DNA of 33,204 bases from Gammaproteobacteria bacterium (GCA_002689445.1 NZGC01000078.1:26301-59504), one strand, 5' to 3'. Counted from the first letter of the stretch, positions 19,392 through 27,901 are shown. The notes: generated by a model not told the origin, from the sequence alone. Numbers and translations: made by a program.

Positions 19392-21492
19392 GATCGACCA
19401 ATCGCTGCGTGAGGAAATTCAAGGTTACTATTCCTCTTTTCTGGCAGCAAAGCAATTTCAGCCCCGTTATGGACAAAAGCTCATGGTCGCAGAGTTGGCC
19501 AGACGATTAACGAGTGAGGGAGGAGATACGCCGCGTTCGCCCATCGCTCTCATCGAGGCGGGCACCGGAACTGGAAAAACAGTCGGTTACACGTTAACTG
19601 CCGCGACCATCGCGGCCGCCCGAGAAAAGACCTTGATCATTGCGACCGCTACCGTTGCTTTACAAGAACAATTGGTATTGCGGGATCTGCCAGATATCCA
19701 ACAACAAGCGGGAATGCATTTTTCTTTTGCCTTGGCAAAGGGTCGGCGGCGATATGTTTGTCTTGCCAAACTTGATGCCGCCCTTGCGGGACAAGCACCG
19801 GCCACCTCTGACTTTTTTCCGGATGAAAAACTGGCTTTCGGAGTCGATCAGGCGCCGCTGCTCACAAGCTTGCTCGAGGCTTACGGTAAGGGCTCATGGG
19901 ATGGCGATCGTGACAGTCTTTCTGCTGTGATTGACGACCCGGTTTGGCGGGGCGTTAGCACGGACCGCAGCCAGTGTACCAACAGGCAATGTAGTTTCTT
20001 CAGTCAGTGCGCTTTCTTTAAAGCGAGGGAAGCACTGGATGAAGTCGATGTGGTGGTGACGAATCATGACTTATTGCTCGCAGATTTATCCTCAGCGGAC
20101 AGTCAAATTCTACCCTCGCCTGAAGCGGCCATTTATGTGTTTGATGAGGCTCACCACTTGGTGGATAAAGCGCGTTCCCAATGGTCTGGTTTTGCCTCGA
20201 AATCAGGGCAATCGGAGGTTTTAGCGGCGGCCAGTGGGTTAACGCAAAGTATCAAGGAAGATCTGTCGACCACAAGTCTTGGCGCTTTGCTTGACGGGTT
20301 GCAGGGGTTTAACGAATTTGATCAGATCGTTGCCGATGTGCAAGCTGATCTAGCGGGAATCTTTGCGATACTGGGCAGCCTAGAGGACGAAGCCGAGCCT
20401 CAAGGGGAGGTTGCGCAGTACCGATTTCCAGGGGGGTGGGTGCCCGACGAATTGAGAGATCAGGCCCAATATCTCGGGCGAGTGTTCGATCAACTTGATG
20501 TGACGTTGCAAGGTTGGCGACGATGGTTAGAACAGAGCATTTCCAGCGCGTCAATTCGGCAGCGGCAGGCCTTAGAGCAGTTGGTGCCGATTTTAGGTGG
20601 CTTTTCAAGTCGCTTCAGTGCGGCGTCTCAACTTTGGCAGTTGTTCAGTGTTGGTGGATCCCTTGAGCAGTCGCCATCGGCAAGATGGTTGGATTTTCGG
20701 GGAGACGATGTCTTGGTTCATTGCACGCCGATCGCTGTTGCGGATCAACTTTATGACCATCTTTGGTCGCGATGCGCGGGTGCTTTACTGACGTCAGCAA
20801 CCTTAGCCGTAGGACGCGATTTTTCTTTGATCGCCACTGACCTCGGGTTACCCGAAGACGTCGAAGGTATTGTAGTTCCGAGCCCTTTTGATTATCAGCG
20901 ACAAGGGCGGCTTCGTGTCCCTAAAATGCAAGAAGACCCCTCCAATCCGACCGCTCACACCAACGAGATTGCGACCCTGATTCCAGAATTGATCGCTGAA
21001 TACCGCAGCGCTCTCGTGTTGTTTACCTCCTGGCGCCAATTTTTCAACGTCGTTGATGCGTTACCCGTCGAGCTTAAAGCGAGGTGTTTATTACAGGGTG
21101 ATGCAAGTAAAGCCGAGCTGCTCAAGCAGCACAGGGCGCGGATTGACGCGGGAGATGTCAGCTATTTATTGGGTCTGCAGTCTTTTGCGGAAGGGGTTGA
21201 TTTGCCCGGTGACTACTGTCTGCAGGTCGTTATTGCAAAGTTACCCTTCAGTGTCCCAAACGATCCTGTGGGTGCCACCCAGCAAGAGTGGGTCGAAGCG
21301 CAGGGGGGGAATGCGTTTGCGGAACTGATGATTCCGCATGCTGCGCTACGACTGACCCAGGCCGCGGGTCGATTGCTGAGAACGGAGCAGGATCATGGCG
21401 TAGTCACGATCCTGGATTCTCGGTTGGTGACGAAGCGTTATGGGCGGCAATTGATCGCTGCGTTGCCACCTTTTCAATGGGAACAGGGCTGA
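19390..21492 (+). CDS. dinG: DinG-type ATP-dependent DNA helicase with iron-sulfur cluster
   Basis: This is a 700-residue superfamily 2 helicase of the XPD/DinG group. DinG unwinds 5'-tailed DNA, D-loops and R-loops. Walker A AGTGTGKT is at residues 57-64. The DEAH box lies in VFDEAHHL (252-255). The four cysteines expected to hold a 4Fe-4S cluster are Cys124, Cys196, Cys201 and Cys207, with nearly the same spacing as in E. coli DinG. The C-terminal half has LTSATLAVGRDF, FTSWRQFF, LGLQSFAEGVDLPG and QAAGRLLRTEQDHG. AGGA precedes the ATG. The start codon overlaps the divergent secreted-protein start. The length is slightly below the E. coli protein, and I see no damage. Confidence 0.92.
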   Translation: MIDQSLREEIQGYYSSFLAAKQFQPRYGQKLMVAELARRLTSEGGDTPRSPIALIEAGTGTGKTVGYTLTAATIAAAREKTLIIATATVALQEQLVLRDLPDIQQQAGMHFSFALAKGRRRYVCLAKLDAALAGQAPATSDFFPDEKLAFGVDQAPLLTSLLEAYGKGSWDGDRDSLSAVIDDPVWRGVSTDRSQCTNRQCSFFSQCAFFKAREALDEVDVVVTNHDLLLADLSSADSQILPSPEAAIYVFDEAHHLVDKARSQWSGFASKSGQSEVLAAASGLTQSIKEDLSTTSLGALLDGLQGFNEFDQIVADVQADLAGIFAILGSLEDEAEPQGEVAQYRFPGGWVPDELRDQAQYLGRVFDQLDVTLQGWRRWLEQSISSASIRQRQALEQLVPILGGFSSRFSAASQLWQLFSVGGSLEQSPSARWLDFRGDDVLVHCTPIAVADQLYDHLWSRCAGALLTSATLAVGRDFSLIATDLGLPEDVEGIVVPSPFDYQRQGRLRVPKMQEDPSNPTAHTNEIATLIPELIAEYRSALVLFTSWRQFFNVVDALPVELKARCLLQGDASKAELLKQHRARIDAGDVSYLLGLQSFAEGVDLPGDYCLQVVIAKLPFSVPNDPVGATQQEWVEAQGGNAFAELMIPHAALRLTQAAGRLLRTEQDHGVVTILDSRLVTKRYGRQLIAALPPFQWEQG

Positions 21493-21574
21493 TCTTTTTG
21501 ATGTTTTTGTATCGTACAGAAGCGTCGTTTTTAGGACCGCGAAGGCAAATTTAAATGCGCAGTGAGCCAGCGTT

Positions 21575-22423
21575 ATGAATCAGGAAGACTCGAACTTCAT
21601 TCAGCAGCAACTATCGATCAATGGTATTACTGATCCTGCTTACACGCCATTGATTGGGAAGTTGGTGCGTGAAATTCGATCTTCGGGTGTTAGAACCCTC
21701 GGTATCGCAGGCAGTCAAGGCAGTGGTAAGTCAACCATTGCTCGTATTCTCAAAGGGTTATTCGAGCAGGAGAGTCGTTATCAAGTCGCTCTGTTGTCGC
21801 TAGACGATTATTATAAAACCCGCGAGGAACGGTTAGCGATGCAACAAACTCACCCTTTGTTTGCAGTGCGTGGGGTGCCAGGAACGCATGACACGGCCGC
21901 AATGCTCGCGGCAAAGACGGCTTTACTGGCGGGTGAGGAGGCTGTGTTGCCGAAGTTCGATAAAGGGCTTGATGACCGCGTAGGCAGGGAGGTTTTGCCA
22001 TCCGGAACCAACCTTCTTATCCTTGAAGGATGGTGTTTTGGGGCTTCACCGGAACCGGCCAACCGATTGGAGCGAGCGGTTAATGCGCTAGAAGCGGATG
22101 AAGATCCTTTGGGGCTCTGGCGCCGTGAAGTGAACCGTCATTTAGCAAATGAGGCGTATCAGTCATTGTTTGCAGTGGACTACTTCCTGTTTTTCAAAGC
22201 ACCCTCTATCGATGCGATTCTTGATTGGCGGTTGCAGCAAGAACAAACGGTCAATCAAGGGCCTAGATCAATGTCGAAATCAGCCTTGCAGCGTTTTATC
22301 AGCCACTACCAGCGCATCACCGAATGGATGTTAATCGATGTGCCGAGCCACGCGAATGTGGTCGTAGAGCTTAATGCAGACCATACGATTGCCAACGTGA
22401 TCGAAAGGAATGATTCAGCTTGA
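21575..22423 (+). CDS. P-loop kinase, D-glycerate 3-kinase-like (GLYK family)
   Basis: This 282-residue protein has a P-loop GIAGSQGSGKST (about residues 43-54), followed by VALLSLDDYYKTREERL, HPLFAVRGVPGTHD, LPKFDKGLDDR and LLILEGWCFGA. These match the family of plant D-glycerate 3-kinase, which makes 3-phosphoglycerate from D-glycerate, and its bacterial and yeast relatives. Phosphoribulokinase and uridine kinase share the fold, but the VPGTHD and LEGWC motifs favour GLYK. Substrate specificity is inferred from family only. The ribosome-binding site is weak (GTGAG). A seven-codon ORF at 21555-21578 overlaps the start and may be chance. Confidence 0.82.
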   Translation: MNQEDSNFIQQQLSINGITDPAYTPLIGKLVREIRSSGVRTLGIAGSQGSGKSTIARILKGLFEQESRYQVALLSLDDYYKTREERLAMQQTHPLFAVRGVPGTHDTAAMLAAKTALLAGEEAVLPKFDKGLDDRVGREVLPSGTNLLILEGWCFGASPEPANRLERAVNALEADEDPLGLWRREVNRHLANEAYQSLFAVDYFLFFKAPSIDAILDWRLQQEQTVNQGPRSMSKSALQRFISHYQRITEWMLIDVPSHANVVVELNADHTIANVIERNDSA

Positions 22424-22473
22424 GTTCATCTGGTTCTGTTTAAGGTGGAGTCAACCTAAAAGGAGACCTTAAG

Positions 22474-22977
22474 ATGAAATCAATACTCTTTATAAGCCTT
22501 GCTGTTATCACTCCCCTCAGTATGGCGGGCACCGCAGCTTTTGAGGATGCCAAGGTACTGTCGGCCACTCCCGTATACCAACAAGTGAGTGTGGAGCGGC
22601 CTCAGCAGGACTGCTGGATCGAGCAGGTGCCGGTCCGATCCCATCGTGATCACGGTGTCGGTTTGGTGGTCGGGGGCGTACTGGGCGGGGCCTTGGGCAA
22701 TGCGGTAGGCCACAGTAAACGCAATAAGCAGGTTGGCGCGGTTGTGGGTAGCGTGTTGGGAGCAACCTTAGGTAATGCCGTGGCCAAAAACCGACGAGGT
22801 CACGACAAATATCGCGCCGTTGAAAATTGTCGAACAGTCTACCGCTCGGAGTCGGAAGAACGATTTCTCGGATACGACATCGACTACGAGTATAATGGAC
22901 AAACGTATCGGGTCCGTTCGCAGGAGGATCCCGGTGGTTCTATTCGTTTAAGGGTGACTCATACACCCGTTATCTAA
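22474..22977 (+). CDS. Glycine-zipper 2TM domain envelope protein
   Basis: This 167-residue protein begins with a signal-like segment (ILFISLAVITPLSMAGTA). The central region (about residues 62-105) holds two glycine-rich hydrophobic segments, VGLVVGGVLGGALGNAVG and VGAVVGSVLGATLGNAVA, separated by a basic turn. This is typical of the glycine zipper 2TM (17 kDa surface antigen-like) domain of small outer-membrane or periplasmic proteins. The C-terminal part has a beta-rich, Tyr-rich stretch (DIDYEYNGQTYRVR). The ribosome-binding site is strong (AAGGAG). It is followed 9 bases later by the PepSY gene and then by the two-component system, suggesting a stress-sensing envelope operon. Function is not known precisely. 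Confidence 0.85.
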   Translation: MKSILFISLAVITPLSMAGTAAFEDAKVLSATPVYQQVSVERPQQDCWIEQVPVRSHRDHGVGLVVGGVLGGALGNAVGHSKRNKQVGAVVGSVLGATLGNAVAKNRRGHDKYRAVENCRTVYRSESEERFLGYDIDYEYNGQTYRVRSQEDPGGSIRLRVTHTPVI

Positions 22978-22986
22978 GGAGATGAA

Positions 22987-23364
22987 GTGCGAAACTACCA
23001 GGTAGAAGGTCTTGGAACGCGCTTGATTCAAGGGTTCGTTATCAGCGGGATGATGTTGCTGCTGCTAGCGCCGGTGTCGGCGCTCAGTGCGCCCGCAACA
23101 GGCGCCAGGCCTTCTACCCATGAAGTTGAACGGCGAGTCGGGGGCCCTCGGCCCTTTGCTGGGCCCGTCGGGCGCACCCGCCTCAAAGTCGATAACCAAG
23201 CCGCCGCTCGCTTGGTCAAAAAGCACTATCGGCAGCGACGAATTTTGGGCATCAAACTGGTCGACGCTAGCCCAGGTGCCAGATATCGAATTAAAACACT
23301 GTCAGAGACGGGTGTCGTGGCCTTTGTCTATGTCGATGCAGAGACAGGTTCGGTCTCAGAATAA
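22987..23364 (+). CDS. PepSY-domain protein, exported
   Basis: This is a 125-residue protein with a GTG start and AAGGAG five bases upstream. A hydrophobic segment follows (FVISGMMLLLLAPVSALSA), consistent with a signal peptide or anchor. The C-terminal part, from about residue 72 (AARLVKKHYRQRRILGIKLV through YRIKTL to AFVYVDAETGSV), resembles the PepSY domain, known from peptidase propeptides and periplasmic sensors. Small PepSY proteins commonly sit beside PhoP/PhoQ-like response regulator and sensor genes. The next gene, 11 bases downstream, is such a regulator. It may modulate the sensor or a periplasmic protease, but that is inference. Confidence 0.75.
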   Translation: MRNYQVEGLGTRLIQGFVISGMMLLLLAPVSALSAPATGARPSTHEVERRVGGPRPFAGPVGRTRLKVDNQAAARLVKKHYRQRRILGIKLVDASPGARYRIKTLSETGVVAFVYVDAETGSVSE

Positions 23365-23375
23365 GGAGCAATCGG

Positions 23376-24059
23376 ATGCAGCGGATCTTATTGGCTGAAG
23401 ACGATGTGAAGCTCAGAGCACAATTGATCGATCTTTTGACAGCTCGGGAATTTGTTGTTGAGCCGTTTGAGGACGGGCTCAGTGCCCTGGCTTTCGGTCA
23501 AAATCAGAAATTTGATCTCGCCGTTATTGATTTAGGTTTGCCGAGGCTGCCAGGGCTTGAGGTTGTAAAAGGCTTGCGTGCTGCGGGGATAGATCATCCT
23601 GTTTTGATTTTGACCGCCCGAGGTGATTGGCAGGACAAAGTAGAAGTGCTGGGAGCGGGTGCTGATGACTACCTCGTCAAACCTTTCCATATCGAAGAGC
23701 TAGTCGCGCGGCTAGGAGCACTGAGTCGTCGGGCAGAGGGAGGCCTGCAGTCCGAGGTGAAGGTAGGAGATTTGACCGTGGACGTTCGAGCTCAGCAAAT
23801 CAAGATTGCCGGCGAAGCCTTAGAATTAACGGCGTATGAATTCAGCTTGTTGCAATTGTTTGCCCGACGTCCGGGAGAAATTTTGTCAAAAAACGTCTTA
23901 GCTGATCATTTATACCGGGCAGACATGGACCGTGACAGCAACGTAATAGAGGTATTTGTGGGTCGCCTGCGCCGCAAATTGGCAAGCGTTTGCCAAACCG
24001 TTGTGATCGAAACCCTGCGCGGTCAAGGCTACCGCCTTGTGTTGAAAGCAATTTCTTGA
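23376..24059 (+). CDS. OmpR/PhoP-family response regulator
   Basis: This 227-residue regulator has a receiver domain with the acidic pocket at residues 9-10, the phospho-accepting Asp52 in VIDLGLP, Thr80 and Lys102 in LVKPF. A winged-helix trans_reg_C DNA-binding domain follows at about residues 130-225 (LTAYEFSLLQLFARRPGE, VIEVFVGRLRRKL, IETLRGQGYRL). It matches PhoP/QseB-type regulators. AAGGAG precedes the ATG. The stop TGA overlaps the kinase ATG by one base (TGATG), which indicates translational coupling with the sensor. Genes controlled cannot be named from the sequence. Confidence 0.95.
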   Translation: MQRILLAEDDVKLRAQLIDLLTAREFVVEPFEDGLSALAFGQNQKFDLAVIDLGLPRLPGLEVVKGLRAAGIDHPVLILTARGDWQDKVEVLGAGADDYLVKPFHIEELVARLGALSRRAEGGLQSEVKVGDLTVDVRAQQIKIAGEALELTAYEFSLLQLFARRPGEILSKNVLADHLYRADMDRDSNVIEVFVGRLRRKLASVCQTVVIETLRGQGYRLVLKAIS

Positions 24060-25426
24060 TGTTTGCCGCATCGCTTCGGGGCCGGTTATTGATTGCGGCA
24101 TCGACTGTGCTGATTGCCTTCTTAGGCACCATGGGCTTTGCCCTGGACAATGCGTTTCGATCAAGTGCGATAGAGGCTGTGAATGCTCGACTACTGCAAC
24201 GAGTTTACGCTTTGTTGTCGGTCACAGAGGATGCACCCAGTCGAATAGACTTGCCCGATGCGTTGATGGACCCCCTGTTGAATCAACTGGATTCGGGCCA
24301 TTACGGTTACGTCTTGGACGAGCAAGCACGGGTGCTGTGGCAGAGCCAATCTGCACTCGACCAACCGTTACCTGAAGCGTTGGTTGAACAGCTGTTGGCT
24401 TCTGCAGCAGTGGGTAAGTCGGTGAATGGACAAGTCCAGATATCGACAGAACGGCTTCGTTATCTAGCCTTCAGCGTTCAATGGATGGGTGAAACTCATG
24501 AGGCGGGGTATACCTTTGTGGTGATTGAGGATGAGCAACTCCTCGACGCTGAGGTGGAGGGTTTCCGTACTCGCTTGTGGGGCTGGGTGGTTGCCAGTGT
24601 GGTGTTATTGCTCGTGTTGCAAGGATTAATAATGCGTTGGGGGCTAAAGCCTATTGAGCGCTTCACAGCAGATTTGTACGACATGAGCCAAGGCAAGCGA
24701 GGGCTGCTCACGGGTCCTTATTTGCAAGAGTTTGAACCCTTGGCCAAGACCTTGAATCGATTGGTCGATCAGGAACGGAAACAGCGTGAACGCTATCGAA
24801 CCACCCTTGCCGATCTAGCGCACAGTTTGAAGACGCCGTTGGCAGTGATTCAAAATGCGCTGCAAACGGCTACCTCCCTCCCAGTAGGTGAGGTCACCAG
24901 GGACATCGAATCTGAGGTACGTCAGATGGATCAGGTGATAGCCTATCAACTGTCGCGAGCGGTGATTGCAAGTTCTCCGGAGACCAGTGAGGAAGTTGAT
25001 CCCGAGTCGTTGGTGCTAGGGCTGCTTTCGGCGCTGGGCAAAGTTTATGCGGATAAGTCAGTACAGGTTCAACATCAGTTGGAGGTACAGAGCTGTCGGG
25101 CGGATTCCCGAGATCTCAGTGAGGCTTGGGGTAATTTACTCGACAACGCCTATAAATATTGCCACGGTCAAGTCAGCATAGTGATGTTCGATCGCGATGA
25201 TGTCATTGAATGTTGGGTCGAGGATGATGGCCCTGGTGTGGCTACCGATCAGCAGGCGGTAATCATGAAGCGGGGCGTAAGGCTTGATGTTAAGCCCTCA
25301 GGTCACGGAATTGGACTGGCGGTAGTCAGTGAGATTGCAGAGCGATATGAAGGCGAGGTGAGCGTATCGAAAAGCGAGCGCTTGGGCGGCGCCCGATTCT
25401 GCCTCACGCTCAAGTTAGCGCGTTAA
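24059..25426 (+). CDS. PhoQ-like membrane sensor histidine kinase
   Basis: This is a 455-residue sensor kinase. The N-terminal membrane helix LLIAASTVLIAFLGTMGFA is followed by a periplasmic domain of about 140 residues. A second helix (WVVASVVLLLVLQGLIM) and a HAMP-like linker precede the phosphorylated histidine, His255, in LADLAHSLKTPLAVI. The N box EAWGNLLDNAYKYC, G1 VEDDGPGV and G2 GHGIGLAVVSEI follow. The HSLKTPL form of the H box is typical of PhoQ-like kinases. The signal is not identified, and acidic clusters typical of PhoQ are not obvious. The start at 24059 gives the family N-terminus. A longer frame from 23990 overlaps the regulator and was rejected. Confidence 0.93.
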   Translation: MFAASLRGRLLIAASTVLIAFLGTMGFALDNAFRSSAIEAVNARLLQRVYALLSVTEDAPSRIDLPDALMDPLLNQLDSGHYGYVLDEQARVLWQSQSALDQPLPEALVEQLLASAAVGKSVNGQVQISTERLRYLAFSVQWMGETHEAGYTFVVIEDEQLLDAEVEGFRTRLWGWVVASVVLLLVLQGLIMRWGLKPIERFTADLYDMSQGKRGLLTGPYLQEFEPLAKTLNRLVDQERKQRERYRTTLADLAHSLKTPLAVIQNALQTATSLPVGEVTRDIESEVRQMDQVIAYQLSRAVIASSPETSEEVDPESLVLGLLSALGKVYADKSVQVQHQLEVQSCRADSRDLSEAWGNLLDNAYKYCHGQVSIVMFDRDDVIECWVEDDGPGVATDQQAVIMKRGVRLDVKPSGHGIGLAVVSEIAERYEGEVSVSKSERLGGARFCLTLKLAR

Positions 25427-25493
25427 ACCGAATTCGGAGAGACGGGCCAAGCGCTGGCCTTCATGGGCCAGGGTCAGGTGCTTGATAGCAGTT

Positions 25494-25739
25494 TTAGGCA
25501 CTATCCCGATTGTGCGAGCCATCACACATCGGCGCTTTCTGTGTCTTTTTGCAGCCGCAAAAGTAAACAGTTTTCGAAGCCTCGGCAGTGAATTTTTGGG
25601 GCAGGATATCGGTGTCTTGATGTGAGCCATCGCAGAAAGGCTGTTGGCTACTTTTCCCGCAAGCGCACCAAAAATAGGATTTCCCGGCTTCAACCTCCGT
25701 GGCATAGGGAGCATTTTGGGCGACAACCGCTTCTGTCAT
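25494..25739 (-). CDS. CDGSH iron-sulfur domain protein (two clusters)
   Basis: This 81-residue protein carries two tandem CDGSH motifs. The first has Cys25, Cys27, Cys36 and His40 (WCACGK through FCDGSH). The second has Cys61, Cys63, Cys72 and His76 (FCGCKK through MCDGSH). Each should bind a 2Fe-2S cluster with three Cys and one His. Bacterial double-CDGSH proteins are related to mitoNEET and are linked to redox or iron-sulfur handling, without a settled role. I chose the start at 25739 because GAGG lies at the right spacing and the added upstream residues show no family sequence. It converges on the sensor kinase gene and is divergent from the acyl-CoA dehydrogenase. Confidence 0.9.
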   Translation of the reverse strand: MTEAVVAQNAPYATEVEAGKSYFWCACGKSSQQPFCDGSHQDTDILPQKFTAEASKTVYFCGCKKTQKAPMCDGSHNRDSA

Positions 25740-25779
25740 GAGCGTATCCTCAGGTAAAAGACGAAATACAATCGTACCT

Positions 25780-25797
25780 TGATGATCCTTGTCATCA
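25780..25797. promoter_or_regulatory. Possible operator: TGATGA-N6-TCATCA inverted repeat
   Basis: An imperfectly isolated inverted repeat (TGATGA, six bases, TCATCA) lies in the 128-base divergent region between the CDGSH gene and the acyl-CoA dehydrogenase gene. Its 18-base span is in the range of TetR/GntR-type sites, but I cannot name a regulator, and chance is possible. Confidence 0.25.
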
Positions 25798-25867
25798 CAA
25801 GCGATAATAGGACCCCTGTCGACGATCTTGGCAGAGCCCAGAGTCAGCACATTTAACGGAGACTAAC

Positions 25868-26998
25868 ATGGATTTTTCTTTTTCTGACGAGCAGAACATG
25901 CTTCAGGACAGCGTTCAGCGCTTTATTCAGAATAACTATAACTTTGAATCGCGACAGAAAATTGTAGCCAGTGATGATGGCTTTAGTCGAGCCCATTGGC
26001 AGCAATTCGCTGAAATGGGCTGGTTGGGTTTACCTTTCTCGGAAGAAGATGGTGGTTTTGGTGGTACAGCAGTAGAAACGATGATCCTCTTAGAGGAGTT
26101 TGGTAAAGGGTTAGTCGTTGAACCTTTCATTTCTGCCATCTTACAAGCTGGCTCGATAGTCGCCCATGGTGGTTCTGCTGAACAAAAACAAAAAATTCTA
26201 GAGCCACTCATCGCGGGCGAGTTGTTGCCCGCGCTTGCTTATATCGAACCTCAGGCTCGATTTAATGTGAATGACGTTAAAACAACCGCGGTAGCCAAAG
26301 GCAGTGGCTATACGCTTGATGGCTTTAAAGGTGTTGTGATTGGTGGCCCGTCTGCAGATGTTTTTATCGTGCCTGCGCGAACTGCGGGAGCGCAAACCGA
26401 TGCGACTGGCATCAGTTTATTTTTGGTGAGTGCCGATGCCGAAGGGGTGAGCAAACGAGATTATCCAACCATTGATGGCTTTAGGGCGTCAGAGCTGACC
26501 TTATCCGGTGTGCAGGTCGATGCAGAGGCACTGCTTGGCACGGAAGGTGATGGCTTGAGCTTACTTCAGTATGGACTAGATCAAGGAATGATGGGCGCTG
26601 GCGCAGAAGCGGTGGGTGCGATGGAGGTCCTTTACAAAGATACGGTTGAATACTGCAAAACGCGAGAGCAGTTTGGCCAACCTATTGGTAAATTTCAGGT
26701 ATTGCAACATCGCATGGTTGATATGTTTATCGAGCATGAACAAACCAAGTCGTTGGCTTATATGGCGGCAATGCGACTCTCTGAAGGCTATAATCCGGTG
26801 TCCCGAAAAGCATTATCAGCATTAAAAGTGCAGGTCGGTAAAGGCGGGACCTTCGTGGGTCAAAGTGCTGTGCAATTGCATGGTGGTATGGGAATGACCA
26901 ACGAACTCAACATCGGTCATTATTTTAAACGCTTGACGGCGATCGAAACCTTATATGGCAATACGGATTTTCATCTTAAGCAATATGGCCAATTGTAA
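25868..26998 (+). CDS. Acyl-CoA dehydrogenase, small-subunit (pimeloyl-CoA dehydrogenase-like) type
   Basis: This 376-residue protein has the acyl-CoA dehydrogenase fold: an N-terminal helical domain (MDFSFSDEQNMLQDSVQRF), a middle strand domain (about residues 120-230) and a C-terminal four-helix domain with YCKTREQFGQPIGKFQVLQH and LHGGMGMTNELNIGHYFKRL. It should bind FAD and oxidise an acyl-CoA to the enoyl-CoA. In medium-chain enzymes the catalytic Glu sits in a YEGT motif near the C-terminus. Here the equivalent is YGNT (Tyr363-Thr366), without Glu. Such subunits often pair with a second subunit, and no partner lies in this window. The ATG has CGGAG upstream. The next gene, 24 bases later, is an alpha/beta hydrolase. 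Confidence 0.93.
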   Translation: MDFSFSDEQNMLQDSVQRFIQNNYNFESRQKIVASDDGFSRAHWQQFAEMGWLGLPFSEEDGGFGGTAVETMILLEEFGKGLVVEPFISAILQAGSIVAHGGSAEQKQKILEPLIAGELLPALAYIEPQARFNVNDVKTTAVAKGSGYTLDGFKGVVIGGPSADVFIVPARTAGAQTDATGISLFLVSADAEGVSKRDYPTIDGFRASELTLSGVQVDAEALLGTEGDGLSLLQYGLDQGMMGAGAEAVGAMEVLYKDTVEYCKTREQFGQPIGKFQVLQHRMVDMFIEHEQTKSLAYMAAMRLSEGYNPVSRKALSALKVQVGKGGTFVGQSAVQLHGGMGMTNELNIGHYFKRLTAIETLYGNTDFHLKQYGQL

Positions 26999-27022
26999 GT
27001 GAGGTAAGAGAGGAGTTTTGAA

Positions 27023-27889
27023 ATGGCAGATGCGCCTGAATGGTTTTGGGAAGCAGTCGATCAGACACCGCAGTCAAGCTTCGTCACGCTCGATGATGTT
27101 GACCTCCACTATTTGTCTTGGGGCGGCGACAACACGCAGGGTTTGATGCTGGTTCATGGGCATAATGCGCATGCCCATTGGTGGGACTTTATTGCACCGA
27201 GTTTCAGCAATGATTATCACGTCGTAGCGCCAGACTTGAGCGGTATGGGTGACAGCGACCATCGTGATGAATACTCCGCGGATCTATATGCGGACGAGCT
27301 GAAAGCGGTGGCGGATGCGGCTAATTTAGGTCCTGAAACGTGGCTGGTTGCTCACAGTTTTGGTGGGTTGATGGCCATCCGCACCATGGCTCGACATCCT
27401 GACCGATTTAAAGGCTTGGTGTTGCTCGATTCAGGCATCAAGCACCCGGATGATGAAACGCCCAAAGGTCCCGAGCGTTGGTCGAACCCGAAGGTTTATC
27501 CTGATCTAGACATTGCACGATCAAGGTTTCGTCTGCAGCCACCACAAACCTGCGAACATGAGTTCCTGGTAAACCATATTGCTCGGCATTCGATCGATGC
27601 GATTGATGAGGGCTTCGTTTGGAAATTCGACGAAGAGTTGAATACGAGAATGAAAGCGACGGGCGATTTAGCAGAGGATTTTACTGGGATATCATCGCCC
27701 TTGAGTTTGATCTATGGTGCTGATTCTGCGTCGTTTTCACGAAAAAGCGCGGATCATATGGTAGACCTTAATCCGCGGGTAAGAGTTCATGCCTTAGCAG
27801 AGGCTCAGCATCACTTGTTTTTAGATCAGCCGCTTGAGTTTGTCGCGTTGCTGCGCCAAGAACTCAACGACCTATCGCAATTCGCTTAG
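27023..27889 (+). CDS. Alpha/beta hydrolase
   Basis: This is a 288-residue cytoplasmic-looking alpha/beta hydrolase. Motifs are LMLVHGHNAHAHWW (oxyanion region), VAPDLSGMGDSDH, the nucleophile elbow LVAHSFGG with Ser112, and a C-terminal histidine in EAQHHLF (His263 or His264). The acid is probably the Asp in YGADSASF. Families with this pattern include esterases, epoxide hydrolases and C-C bond hydrolases, and I cannot choose between them. GAGAGGAG precedes the ATG. It lies 24 bases after the acyl-CoA dehydrogenase and is probably cotranscribed, so a CoA-thioester or lipid-related substrate is a reasonable guess. A strong terminator follows 12 bases after the stop. Confidence 0.85.
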   Translation: MADAPEWFWEAVDQTPQSSFVTLDDVDLHYLSWGGDNTQGLMLVHGHNAHAHWWDFIAPSFSNDYHVVAPDLSGMGDSDHRDEYSADLYADELKAVADAANLGPETWLVAHSFGGLMAIRTMARHPDRFKGLVLLDSGIKHPDDETPKGPERWSNPKVYPDLDIARSRFRLQPPQTCEHEFLVNHIARHSIDAIDEGFVWKFDEELNTRMKATGDLAEDFTGISSPLSLIYGADSASFSRKSADHMVDLNPRVRVHALAEAQHHLFLDQPLEFVALLRQELNDLSQFA

Positions 27890-27901
27890 TCCGGGTTATT
27901 T

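Noticed and set aside
21555-21578. Seven-codon ORF overlapping the kinase start (ATGA)
   Set aside because: It is too short to separate from chance and has no ribosome-binding site of note.
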